From positions 19,585,883-19,649,882 of the forward strand of contig NC_088789.1 in NCBI RefSeq assembly GCF_949628265.1: a DNA stretch of 64,000 nucleotides. Direction: 5' to 3'. Every line of letters begins with the position of its first letter. The first letter of the stretch is position 1. Made by a program: the position numbers and the translations under genes. This stretch comes from Cloeon dipterum (taxonomy: Eukaryota > Arthropoda > Insecta > Ephemeroptera > Baetidae). Below are positions 1-13,300 of this stretch, piece by piece. The notes beneath the pieces were generated by a model that saw only the letters and a list, made by a program, of their open reading frames with translations, searched no databases and had not been told where the DNA came from.

Positions 1-378
1 ATTTTACAATTTCATCTAAAATATTGGGTTTCTATGTACTATATTAAAATATTATTTATTAATTTTGTCATATTATTTAAAAGCTTTTTCCGACGTGAGA
101 GGATAATATTTTTATTTTATGGGCCAGAGCATTTTACGAAGTTTATGTGCAAATAGATATATTCGATTCCCCTCCCTTGGCCTGTATCCTCCCCTTTTTC
201 CTCTCTTGTCGCACAGAGACAGATCCAAAAGTTGTTTTGGTTTGACAGTAGTGAACAGCGAACGAAATTTGGTCCGCTCTCTGGAGCGTAGATCTGTAGA
301 TGAAAACAGGCATTTAGAACATTGTTTATTTTGTTACCTTTCCACCTAGAAGTGCAGGCAAGATAATTTGCAGCAAAA
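1..378. other. Upstream region of the double-BTB gene
   Basis: This AT-rich stretch holds no convincing coding region. The open frame at 119-349 has no recognisable motif and is probably 5' UTR or promoter sequence. A possible 3' splice site (TTTGCAG, ending at 373) lies just before the start codon at 379, so a non-coding first exon may lie upstream. Confidence 0.4.
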
Positions 379-3300
379 ATGGCAGGCGAATCGTTCTATC
401 CAGGCACCTGGGAGGTACGTCGTATGTTTTAAATTGCAGAATTTTTTTATTCTGTCCTAAGCATGTTATTTAATGCACTACCTTGTATCTTGTTAACCTC
501 TTATAAGACATCTCGGAAATTTTGTTTTGATCACTATTTAAAATTTTCAATTTTTGCAGATTGTAAAAGTGGAACTATTAAGTGGTTCAGCTGAAACAAC
601 AGGAATTGAAGGGTATAATGTTAGTCAGGTGCTCATAATTTTTACTTCATCAAGTAAATCCTTTCAGAACAAAACTGTCTCTAAGTGAAACTGGTGATGT
701 AACGTGGACAACCCCGGAGGGTGCCAACCTGCTGCCACTCTTTGGTTGTGATGCCTATGAAGTCATTTCAACATCTCTTGGTGGTGTTTTTATACGGTTC
801 GGAACCTACGCTGGGCACATATTCGAGTTTAGAGTTATCAGCCAGGTAGCTATATTCCCATTTTCTTAATTCATATAATTCTAACATAAATTTCAGGTCT
901 CTTCGAACGATTCTGAAAATTGCTTGTACCTCGCTTGCGAAGACTGGTGCAGTTTTCACTGCCTAAAGGTGATTTCTTGCCAGCAAAAATCACCTGCCGA
1001 CGTCCCCTTCTCGCTGCTATCGGCTCTGAATGAGGGTTTCTTTTCTGACGTTTCTATTGATGCTGCGAACGGCAAAACGGTAATCCACCACCCCCACCCC
1101 CAATTTAAAAATTTACTACTTGTGAACTTGTATTTTCCTAGTTCCAAGCTCACAGCTGTATTTTGCTCACGGGCTCACCACAGCTGGGATGGCAGTCTTG
1201 GCTTGAAGAGGTGGAAAAGTCGTCAAAGAATGCGGACAGCGCAGCGGTGCCTCCCTCGCCCTTGTCCGGTCTGCCGGAGGACGTGCTCGCCACTGTTCTC
1301 CACTACATTTACAGCCTGAGTTTGCCGTCAGACCTTCCAGAGGAGACTGCCTTAAAATGCATTAAGTCTGTACGCGATCTCCCAGGATTCAGTACCCTTG
1401 CCACCAAGTGCCAAGCTTATCTCAACAACATGAGTTTGAGGAACAGTGAGTTTTTGTTTGTTTCAAGCACAATTTCTACTAATTTAAAAAAAAAACAGGA
1501 ATCATGGCCTTGATCGGAGAAATGCACTCTAGTCTAGATACAGTGATAAACTACTTCAGTACTAAAGCCCCCAACGGAAATTTCAGCGGGTTAGAAGGAT
1601 TAGGGAGCAATCCAGCTAGACTTTGTAATACTGTGAAGCAAGCTTTTCGAGAATTCTTTGTCGGTACGTTACTTCGGTTCAGGTTTTGCTCAATATCGAT
1701 TTTTGCGGGATTTCTTATGTTAAGGTTGGTGCATATCAATGGTTAGTCATGCACAACAAGGAAAATTCTCCAACTAAATATGTGATTTGGATTGGCATCT
1801 GTACAACTTAAAATGTTTAATGAATGTAAAAAAGAAGGATTTAATTTTGAATTAGATAAAATTAGTGTCTTCAAAAAACCCGCAAAAATTTGGGTGTTTT
1901 ACAAACCCTGCATCAGTTCTTGAAATAAAACACGCAGTCCACTCATTCAATTCTGATTGACAGTTGGAATCAAACTGGTTGCGTTTTGCGAACTTTTCAA
2001 CAAAGAGAAGGCTGAACTTTCTAAAGACGAGCAGCATGAAATTATCACCTACGCGAAGTCCTACCTTCCAATATTTTTAAGCCAACTTAGCCAAATGCTT
2101 CAAGGACTGAAAGCAATCTTCAATTCCATGTCCTCTTCCCAGCGTAATGAGCTAGCAACGTACTTAGTCCCTGAGGTAATCTGATCTTTATTTGAAAAGC
2201 GAGCGTTTTGGTAAAATGCTGCTCCATTTTAATTGCAGATAGAGAATAATTTTGAGTTTATCTTCACGCTGGCAGAAGAATCAAAAAGTGCAATTGAGCA
2301 GATAATTATTACCTTGATGTCGCCAACTGAGCCTGTCCAGAAGGGCAACCAGGAGAAAAAGGAATTGATTGGAGAAATTTATCAGAAAACTTTGAATCAG
2401 CGTGAGCTTTCCCGCATTCGCAGTGTGCACCAAGAATTGAATTGCAGCCTTATCCACTTTGACCAGAATAGGTTTGAACCAAATTGAGAGTTTCAGCTCA
2501 AATTGTTTACCCATTTTCGCGCCCAGGCAATATTTCCTGAACACGCCGACAGAATACAAAATCAGATCTGTCCTTCGGCACGTTGATCAAATTGTGGGAG
2601 AGCTGCCGATTTTTCTTTTGCGGCTCGAGGAAGTGATGGCAGCTCTAGAGGACAAATTTGAGTGGAAGGATTTCAAGTTCTGTTTCAAAGTTGGAACATC
2701 TAAAGTGGTAAGTTGAGCTAATAAACAAATCAAGCAGGGGCAGCAACACGATCTGGTCCTTTTCTGGGCTGTGTTTCCTCTCATGAAGCGTGTGCGCCCC
2801 TGCTATTGGGACACATATTGTTTGCTATCAGTCTGCCCATCTCCACCAAAATGAAATCAATAAAAAATAATGCGTGAAATTTTTACTCTTCCAGTCTGGA
2901 GTTTTGCACACCATGCTGAATCACAGAGCAGCTGTTTACAAAAATATTGAGCATTTAAGTGAAATGGTGCAGCGAGACACGTTCACTCAGACACTGGTGT
3001 CTCTTGGCCTGCTGGATCCCCCCAACCAAACCCTAGACTCCAGCAGCCAGGCTTCAGCTTACGGAATCACCAACGCAGCCCACACCCAGAATGAGATAAA
3101 TGTAAGAAAATAACAAAATTAATGAAAATTTAATTAAATAATTAATTTCTGCAGCTAAACCTAGTCAAAGATTTCCGTGTGCCTCCGACTGCAATGAACA
3201 GTAAGCTCTCGGAAAGTGTTTTGGAGCTGCTGACATCTGAGAGTGGCACTGACATGCTCTTTGAAGTAGTTAACAGTTCCTCAGGTAAGCTAGACAAACA

Positions 3301-5138
3301 ATTTCGAATTTGAAAATTTAGAAACGAGAAACACCCAGGAGAAGACATGATTAGGGTTGAGAATTAATTTTTATTTCTGCGTCTGATTTACTCTCAGACA
3401 CCAAACCAGCACGAATCACGCAATTTCAGGATTTATCAGCCATACTTTTACTAATCCAAAACGATGAGAATAATCTGTAGAAAAAAATTGGAAAAACGGA
3501 CTTTTTTGCTGGAAACTCCATCTGAAATTCCAAACCTGATAACTCAAGCTAAAATTGTTAAGGATTTTTGTTTGTGTCCTATGTCATCTTTTAGTATTAA
3601 AATGATAAACAATCAAACGTCAAAATTAACCAAAATAATTCAGATTCCAGGGATGCACCTACAGACGCGCCAGAATCTGCAGAAGTGGCGACGCCAGAGG
3701 TGCATACATTCAAGGCGCACAGAGTGATAGTGGCCGCGCGGTGCGATTGGTTCCGACGAGCTCTCCTGTCGGGCATGCGAGAGTCGATCGACAAGAAAAT
3801 CCTTGTGCATGACATGAGCCACGTTCTGTTCAGGCACTTCCTTAAGTACTTGTACTGCGGCCGACTGGACACAAGCAGCCTGTCGTTTGAGCAACTCACT
3901 GATCTGATGCTCCTGGCTGACAGATACGAACTCGACTCTCTGAAGCACGCTTGCGAAATTTGCTTGCAAGGATTCATTGACGAGGAGACGGCACTTTGTT
4001 TGCTCAGCATGTCAGAACAGATCAACGCGAGGTAACAACGCTACTTGATTTTATTTTCAAATCTATCTATCCTGAGAAGGAAACAAGGGATATAGATTTA
4101 AGTGGCATCATAGATATAATGTTCTGCGTAAAGGTTCAGTGTTAAGTGGCACTGATTTATTTATTTATTTTTTAATGCGTGTCTAAATTTAAATTGTTTC
4201 ATTCAGACCTGCGTAAGATATTGAGAATCATTTATATAACGTTGTTAATTTTAATTTTTTTAGAATGTTGAGGGAATCTTGCATTTTCTTCATTTCCACC
4301 CATCCTGACGTAATGGAAACTGAGCTTTTTGAGGAGCTGCCGCACTGTTTGCAAGCTGAAGTTTACAAAGCAAGAAGTATGTGGGCCAAGCCCAAGAGAC
4401 CCAAAAAACAGAACTCTTCGGAACGGCTACTTGAATTCCGCAGTCATAGCTCGTCTCCGAATTCGGCAGATTCCAGCGTTGCAGATCTCGATGAGTTTGC
4501 CTACCAATTACAGCTGGACCCAGAGGTGCGTTAAATTGGTCCGTTTTCAATTATTATCGCTGCTATTTTTTAAATATCGTTGATAGTTTTTAAATGTTGG
4601 TTTAGACTGTTATTTATGCTACCAATACTGGTGAATCATAAGCAGATTTTTCTAGATAACTTTTAAAATGTAACGGTTGAGAAGTACATTCCAAATTAGT
4701 GTTCAAAATTTTTTGTTACAATTTTTTTACATTTTTCATATTTTTCCTAAATTCAAAATCTACGAGTTTTTTGACCGAGTTTTTGTGACATTTTCTCTGT
4801 TAAATTCTTACATCAGGAAATTAAAATTAAAAATATTCGTAATAAAATCAAATTTTATTGCTTAATAGTATCTCTGACCTGAACGCAATCATTAAATTTT
4901 ACAGCTTTAATTACGATGCTAAGAAAATTTTGGATCACAGGAGTCAGCTCGTCAAATCTCGGAGGGTCTCTTGCCGAACGGTTCCAGACTGAATAGCTGC
5001 CTTGAGCAGTTGCAAGACATTGTCGGCCCCGTCATCCCTCGAGAGCGGCTCATCCAGGTGGTCTTGGCTGCTGACTTCAACGTCAACAGAGCCCTCAATT
5101 TCATTTTTTCCTTGCCAAACGAGTCTTCCCCTCTTTGA
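379..5138 (+). CDS. Double BTB/POZ-domain protein with C-terminal UBA/CUE-like tail
   Basis: Fourteen exons join in frame to give about 909 residues: 379-414, 560-612, 668-845, 897-1079, 1142-1445, 1499-1663, 1964-2175, 2239-2471, 2527-2707, 2895-3101, 3155-3284, 3644-4031, 4264-4525, 4941-5138. The N-terminal ~130 residues are a beta-rich region I do not recognise. A first BTB-like fold follows at about 130-260 (FFSDVSIDAANGKT, then FQAHSCILLTGSPQLGW). A helical middle of about 330 residues leads to a clear second BTB at about 600-740 (FKAHRVIVAARCDWFRRAL, LKYLYCGRLDT, LMLLADRYELDSLKHAC) and a BACK-like helical part to about 790. A serine-rich linker precedes a final helix pair (LIQVVLAADFNVNRALNFIF), which resembles UBA/CUE or Hbs1 N-terminal helices. 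BTB proteins of this type are often Cullin-3 adaptors; that role is inferred. I could not name an ortholog. The start is the first ATG in frame, followed by MAGESFYPGTWE. Confidence 0.85.
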
Positions 5139-5767
5139 GTTCCTCCCGAACATTTGCTTCATTAGATTGTGCAAGAAAAAAAAATAATTTGATCTGGAGC
5201 ATTTGAACCGTTGCAGAATTTTCCAAACTATTCCAGCATTCCACAAGCGTTGTGTGTTGCAGTTTAAGAAAAAAACTTTCAATTTAACTGGTCATTAGAT
5301 TTTGCTTGTCACTGAAAAAAGAGCAATTTTGCCTCAAATGGACTGATTTTTCAATGTCAGGCGCAGAAAAATGGGGTATATCCTTGGAGTCGCAAACTTT
5401 GTAATTTTAGACTGCTTGCTTGCAAAGCGCGCGAGTTTTTCCAATTTTCCTGATGTTATACACCTCCCTTGTATGTAAATTTTGAATCTATTGGACATCG
5501 CACTGAACTTATACAGTCTTGCTTACAATTAATCGTAAAAAAATTGAGTGTGCGCCGTATAGGCCGGTTTACTATTCAGTTATTTGTGCAGATTTCAAGT
5601 GATCCTGTAATATCTTAGGGGCAATAGACATGTCATGATATTTAATTGAAATCTTTGTGAATTGTATTATTAGATTTGTATATTATCAGCTCATTGTGTC
5701 AATGTCTCTTGTTGATTAATTAAAGACTATGATAGACGCAAGATAAAAAAATTTGTTTCATTTACAG
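5139..5767. other. Convergent 3' region between the BTB gene and MPHOSPH6
   Basis: No gene is seen here. The stretch should hold the 3' UTR of the plus-strand BTB gene and the end of the minus-strand MPHOSPH6 transcript. An ATTAAA variant polyadenylation signal lies near 5715 on the plus strand. The open frame at 4944-5282 on the minus strand is antisense to the last BTB exon and looks spurious. Confidence 0.5.
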
Positions 5768-6424
5768 CTAATTATTTTTATTTTCCACTTTCCGAACCTT
5801 TTTGTACGGATTGTCTTGTGACAAAGCCTCACTTCTCTGTCTCTTATTCATAAACCGGAGACCGACAGACTTTGAGAGCGAGGCCATCCTCAGGGCCATG
5901 TCCTCGTCCATCACACACTTCTCTTCTTGCTCCTGCTTCATGGCGTCGAGCCGCATTTGCTCTGCGTCGCGCTTTGCACTCTCCTCTGCCTGCATAATCT
6001 GCTCAATCTCCTTGTTGAAGCCGTGATACGAAAATCGACCTTCACGCAGATTGAGTAGTGGAACAAGACTGGGTTCTTCTACATATCTCTGTCTGAAGTT
6101 AAATTAACTTGTATTAGGAAATGAAGAAAAAGGTAAAAAGAAATTATTTATATTATACCCTTCCGAAACCATCAAATCTGTGATTTCACTTGAAAACATT
6201 TCTTTCCTGTCCTCATCCTCTCGTCTTTTTTCCTCCTGTTCTTTGGTTTTCTTCATAAACTGGAATGACAAGAATTAGAATCATTATAGAGCGGATACAA
6301 ATATATAAGAAAAGTGGCTTATGTATGTATCTGTGTATAATTAACACGTGCACAACAGAATCCTTACTTTCATTTCTAGGAGCGACTTAGGAAGCTGGAA
6401 TTTCTTCTTCTTTACAGGTCCCAT
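5768..6424 (-). CDS. MPHOSPH6: M-phase phosphoprotein 6 (nuclear exosome cofactor)
   Basis: Three exons (6368-6424, 6159-6259, 5768-6092, read on the minus strand) join in frame into 160 residues, the same length I recall for the human protein. Recognisable blocks are LPKSLLEMKFM near the N-terminus, LREGRFSYHGFNKEIEQIM in the middle (human GRMSFRGFNPEVEKLM) and DEDMALRMASL with FMNKRQRSE near the C-terminus. The protein is lysine-rich and largely helical or disordered. Known MPHOSPH6/Mpp6 proteins bind the nuclear RNA exosome, help recruit the MTR4 helicase and take part in 5.8S rRNA 3' processing. The last codons contain an AATAAA-like string, so the polyadenylation signal may overlap the coding end. 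The gene runs towards the BTB gene and away from the aminotransferase gene. Confidence 0.85.
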
Positions 6425-6960
6425 GGTTGAACAGCTTATTTCTAATTGAGACCGTATTAACTTAAATGATGGGTTGAAATTGTTTACAACGCACGTCGCA
6501 CGGCCTGTTATTCGAAGCACGATGGTTTGTTTTGGTTGTAGAATAGAATGTAGATTTCAAGTTTTTGTGAAAGGAGAAAACGAGGAGGAGCTTTGCATCA
6601 TGCGTATTAACCGAATTTAGTTTAAAAAATTCTAAAAGTTAATAAAATACACCTTAAGTTTATTATTTTAATATTATTTTAGACTAGAAGCAACTATTTT
6701 ATGGAATAAGGGAAAAAATGACCAACAAATCTTTATTTTGGTTAAGCTCCTTTCCTAACTCCACTTTGTTCACGCCCACATTGCTCCCAGATGCCGAATA
6801 AATTATTGACAGAGATAGCGGAGGAAGCTGAGGCAGGTCAATCAGGCAGTTTTGGTTGGCCAAATTCATTTGGCGTTGGTGACAAGTGGCAGCGTTCGGA
6901 GAGCAAATCTTACATTAGTTTAGCGGCTCGTCAAGCCACAGAAAACCAATTTATTCCGAT
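6425..6960. other. Divergent promoter region between MPHOSPH6 and the aminotransferase
   Basis: About 540 bases separate two start codons that face away from each other, so this is probably a shared promoter plus both 5' UTRs. No TATA box is obvious. The open frame at 6791-6994 overlaps the aminotransferase start in another frame and has no recognisable motif. Confidence 0.5.
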
Positions 6961-9143
<2,183 letters not shown>

Positions 9144-10334
9144 TGTTCAAAAGAGTACAACTTGCTGTGTGAGACCCCATTTCATGACTGATATATTTTT
9201 GATATGAAGATAAATATGCACAAAATATTTTTTACTTCCTCTTTTAAAGGGCGTTGTTTCCGTTTCAATATTAATGTCCTGTTATTTTATTTAGCTTTCT
9301 TTTGTTAGTTGGCAAGTCAACAATGAAAATTTTCAATTTATTTAGTCATATTGACTTGGCCAATAGTTTTGTGAGCCTATTGTTCAAATATGTTCTTTTA
9401 TTTGCCATTCTGGTGTATCTAGAGACAGGACGGGTGACATTTCTGAACCTTTTGATGTCTAGAATTTTATGACCTCGCTAAGTTTGTAATTAAAATTTGC
9501 CTTCATGATCAACTGCAACCAAATTACAGAACTAAATATAAGAAGTCAAGAGACTAATTGCGAGATGCCATATTTTGAACTTATATACATATTTTTATGG
9601 GAAAACATTTCGTTATCAAAACCAGTATGGTTTAAGTGTGGGATACTTGTCTATAAATAAAAAAGTTTAAAAGTAAACAGCACACATTTTATTACTTAAG
9701 CTCTACATCAAACAAAACAAGCTAGAGACAGGCAAAACTGAGTTGATGCAGTAGCAAAATGCTGAGTGACAAGATAACTTTTGTGTGTGTGTGATAATTT
9801 GCAATCACCATGGATTGCAGGAAACAGGTCAAATAATTCATGAACTGGTCGAGGCACACAACTTATTTCGAACACTAGCATCATTACACACCTTTCATAT
9901 ATCCAGAATAAGTTAGATAAGAAACACGAATTCACAGTTAAATTTAGATCATTTTGGAGCCACCTCACATCATGGCCAACACAACAGTTGTTGTGTTACT
10001 TGATTATCGTAGTGTATTTCGCGGATACTTTGAAGTGCTGCGTGTCATTCATGGAAATTCGGGTTTAAAAAATGCGTTGAGATAAAAATGAGAGTAATAC
10101 GTATTTCAGACTGATGGTTTTTGGTTGGTTCCTTTTTCTAGAGTGCAACAAACGGACAGCAGCCAGCTGAGATTATTGCTGATTAATGCTTTTTCGAAGA
10201 CTTGGTCCATTCCAAGACAATGCAATGGGATATTGAATCGAGTGTGTGTGTGTGTGTACATCGCAAACTTAAACATGTAAAAGGTAACAACAAAACAATC
10301 AAGCCAGAAGGAACCAAGTTAGTCTGGAATGGTA
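9144..10334. other. Tail-to-tail 3' UTRs of AADAT (+) and calnexin (-)
   Basis: No coding region is supported. A plus-strand AATAAA lies at 9657-9662 and a minus-strand AATAAA at 9688-9693, about 30 bases apart, so the two transcripts probably end close together or overlap. Calnexin would then have a 3' UTR of about 650 bases. A short (GT)n run lies at about 10241-10258. Confidence 0.6.
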
Positions 10335-13300
10335 CTACTCCTTCCTAGGCCGCCTTTGTCTGGCTGTCGAGGGCACTTTGGCATCAACTTTCTCTTCAGA
10401 TTCCTGCAAACCGAAAAATTATTTCCGAAATTTAACGTGCCTGTTAACACATACCTCTACTTCCTCCTCGTCTCCTTCTTCCTCCTCCTCCTCCTCCTCC
10501 TCCTCCTCTTCATCTCCACTCTCCTCCTCCGCGTTATCTTCACCCGCGTTATCATCACCCACGTTATCTTCACCCGCGTCTCCTTCCCCGTTTTCTGGGG
10601 TTTCTAGCTGCCCCTTAGACGCAGGCTTCTTTGGCTCCTCCTCGTCGTCGGGAACTGGAGCGTCGGTTTTTTTGGCATCAGCTTGAGCATCCTGGGAATT
10701 TTCAATAATGAGCAATAAGAAAAAAATTAACATTAATATTAATTAGATATAATATTTGATCGCTAGTAAAAAATAATTTTGTTAAGAACTATTAATCAAA
10801 TAGCATTTTAAAATCAGTCTAACTTACTAGTGACAGCAACTGGATTTTTTAATGGTAGAGAAGAATAAAATAATTTATTGGCTAAAAACACAATTTTTTA
10901 AGATCTATGTTAATGGAAAGATGGAATGAGAATTTTTTATCCCAGATTTTGCTTCCTGTCAAGTACAAAAAAAACTTAATATCAATGGCAATAAACATTT
11001 GTCACTTTAACAAAAGATTATTTTTTCAGACTTAATATGTTAAAAACATAGGAAAAGATGCACACTTTTGCATGTGCTTAGCCTCTTAAAGCGGTTTGAA
11101 AAAGATAAAATATTTAAACAAGTCAAAATTATTTCCAGTCTTTAGCATTAGATAAAATTAATAATTTGTGCTTACGACTTTTCTGCCTGTATCTCCACAA
11201 CAGAAGTAAAAGAAGGCAACAACAGGCAAGCCGAAGATTACGATGAAGACAACCCACAGCCAAGGATACTCGGCGGTGTAGGCCAGCAGTCTGGTCACCA
11301 GAGAGTCCTACAAAAGCATCAAGCGCAACGCTAAAACTATACATTCTAGCTTACAAAACCGGATGTGAGCACGCTTTTTCAAGGGGGGGATAGGGTCGCG
11401 GCCAGAAAATAATGAATACTCCCAATGCTACCAAAGTACCTCTTGGGTCCTTCGGTAGAGATACCAAATGTAGGCGCAGATGGGGATCAGACAGTAGATG
11501 AAGTATATTCCCCAATAGCCTGGCTTGTAGTTCATTTTACGCATCATTTTTCCCCACCAAGTTTGCTGGATGATTACAATTATTGAAAAAATTGTGCATC
11601 GACTTTTCCAAGAGGAGATTAGGGGGGTCGAAAACAATGCTCACAAAAATAGTAATTAAATATATCAAACAATTTTCACCAAAGTTCAATTGTTTGAGTC
11701 AAAAGACACAACTTACATCATCAACCTGGAGAAAATTATTTCATGAAGTTTAATCAAATGTGGGAAATTTAAGGTACTACTTACGGCTTGCTTGTCGAGT
11801 TTAAGGCGTTTGATATCAAAAGAGTCGGCTGCGTACTGCTCTGCCACGATAAGACTGTCAGTGATGATGATATTGTCGAAAAGGATGTTGTCGCTCATGG
11901 ACCAAAGCTCAAAACCGACGGCGCCCTGACAAAACAATTCAATTTCACCAAAGGTCTTTGGAAATGAAATAAGAAAACTCACAATAGGAGTCATCAGGAA
12001 GGGCTGGAGATCTTCAAAGAAGTCTGGGTTGGGAATCCTGCGAGGATGCCACTTGCCCTTATAGTTAGGATTGTCGATCAGGGGCGGGCGCCACTTGCCC
12101 TTGAAGGCAGGGTTGTTGATCAGGGGACGGCTCCAGGGGCCACAGCCAGGGGCACTATCGCACAGGGGGTTCGGGATCAACGGTGGCTCCCATTCGCCAT
12201 CCATGTCGTTATCCCTGGGATTGGAAAGAAGATGTTATTTACTTACAATCCACGCAACAATAAATCCTATCCGTTTTAACAGGAGGAAAAGTTTATACCA
12301 GACAGTTTTAAACAACAACAAAAAAAGGCCGATTTTACTAACATTATTCAGTTTTGGAATAAAAAAGAACAATATCAAAAAGCTTAGGATGCTAGAAGAT
12401 ATTAGAAAAAGCCAAAAAATGTATTTCTGATAAGTTTTTAATCTTAAAGAGTCAAAATGAAAGTTCAGAGGATGTCAGTAAAATTAATAAAGGTTGCTGG
12501 ATGGAGTAAAATATTTAAAATACTATTCACTTTCAAAACATCACTGACGTTTAATTGTTCATTAATCTAAATATTATGACTGGTGCGAATAGGGATAAAG
12601 CCGATAAAACAACATTTAAATAGTGACCTCTCGATAATTTTACTTTCTAATTTTTCTGACGTCTTAAACGTGCAACGCATTGCACTCCCCTCAGGCGCCT
12701 GCGCTCAATACAACGTTATAAACGTGTGCAAGAAATATTAAATTTCAAGGAAATGATAATGCTTTCTAGATTTTCCAACCGTGGAAAAGTGGGATTCCTG
12801 CTAAAATTATTTTGAAAATTGCTGCGATTAAGCCTGGTTATTTAAAAAAGCAGTCCATTTCCTAGAAAGGTAATATGCAACCCTAGATAAAAGGACTCAT
12901 TCATTAACATGTTATCACATATTGTTCAAATAAACTTCCATGATAAGATAAATTAGGCAGACCGTAATAATAAAGATAGTATATTTATCACATGACAGTA
13001 AATTTCAAGAATGGAACTTTATCTTGGTTTTGAAATTGCAAACATCGCCTGATCAATTTCATAAATTTAAAAATTCATTCAACGTGTCAACGAAATTGTT
13101 TAAAATTAAATTAATTATTTCATTTACCAATCCTCGGGCTTCTCTGCATTCGGGTCAGGAACATTCTCTGGCTCGTCGTCGAGCCAGCCAGACGGTTTCT
13201 CAGCGCTTTCATCAGCAATCTGCGCAGGTGCATCCTCATCCCAGTCATCAGGCTTGGTGGCCTCTGGGTCAGGAATCTTTTCCCTCTCGTCCCAATCGTT

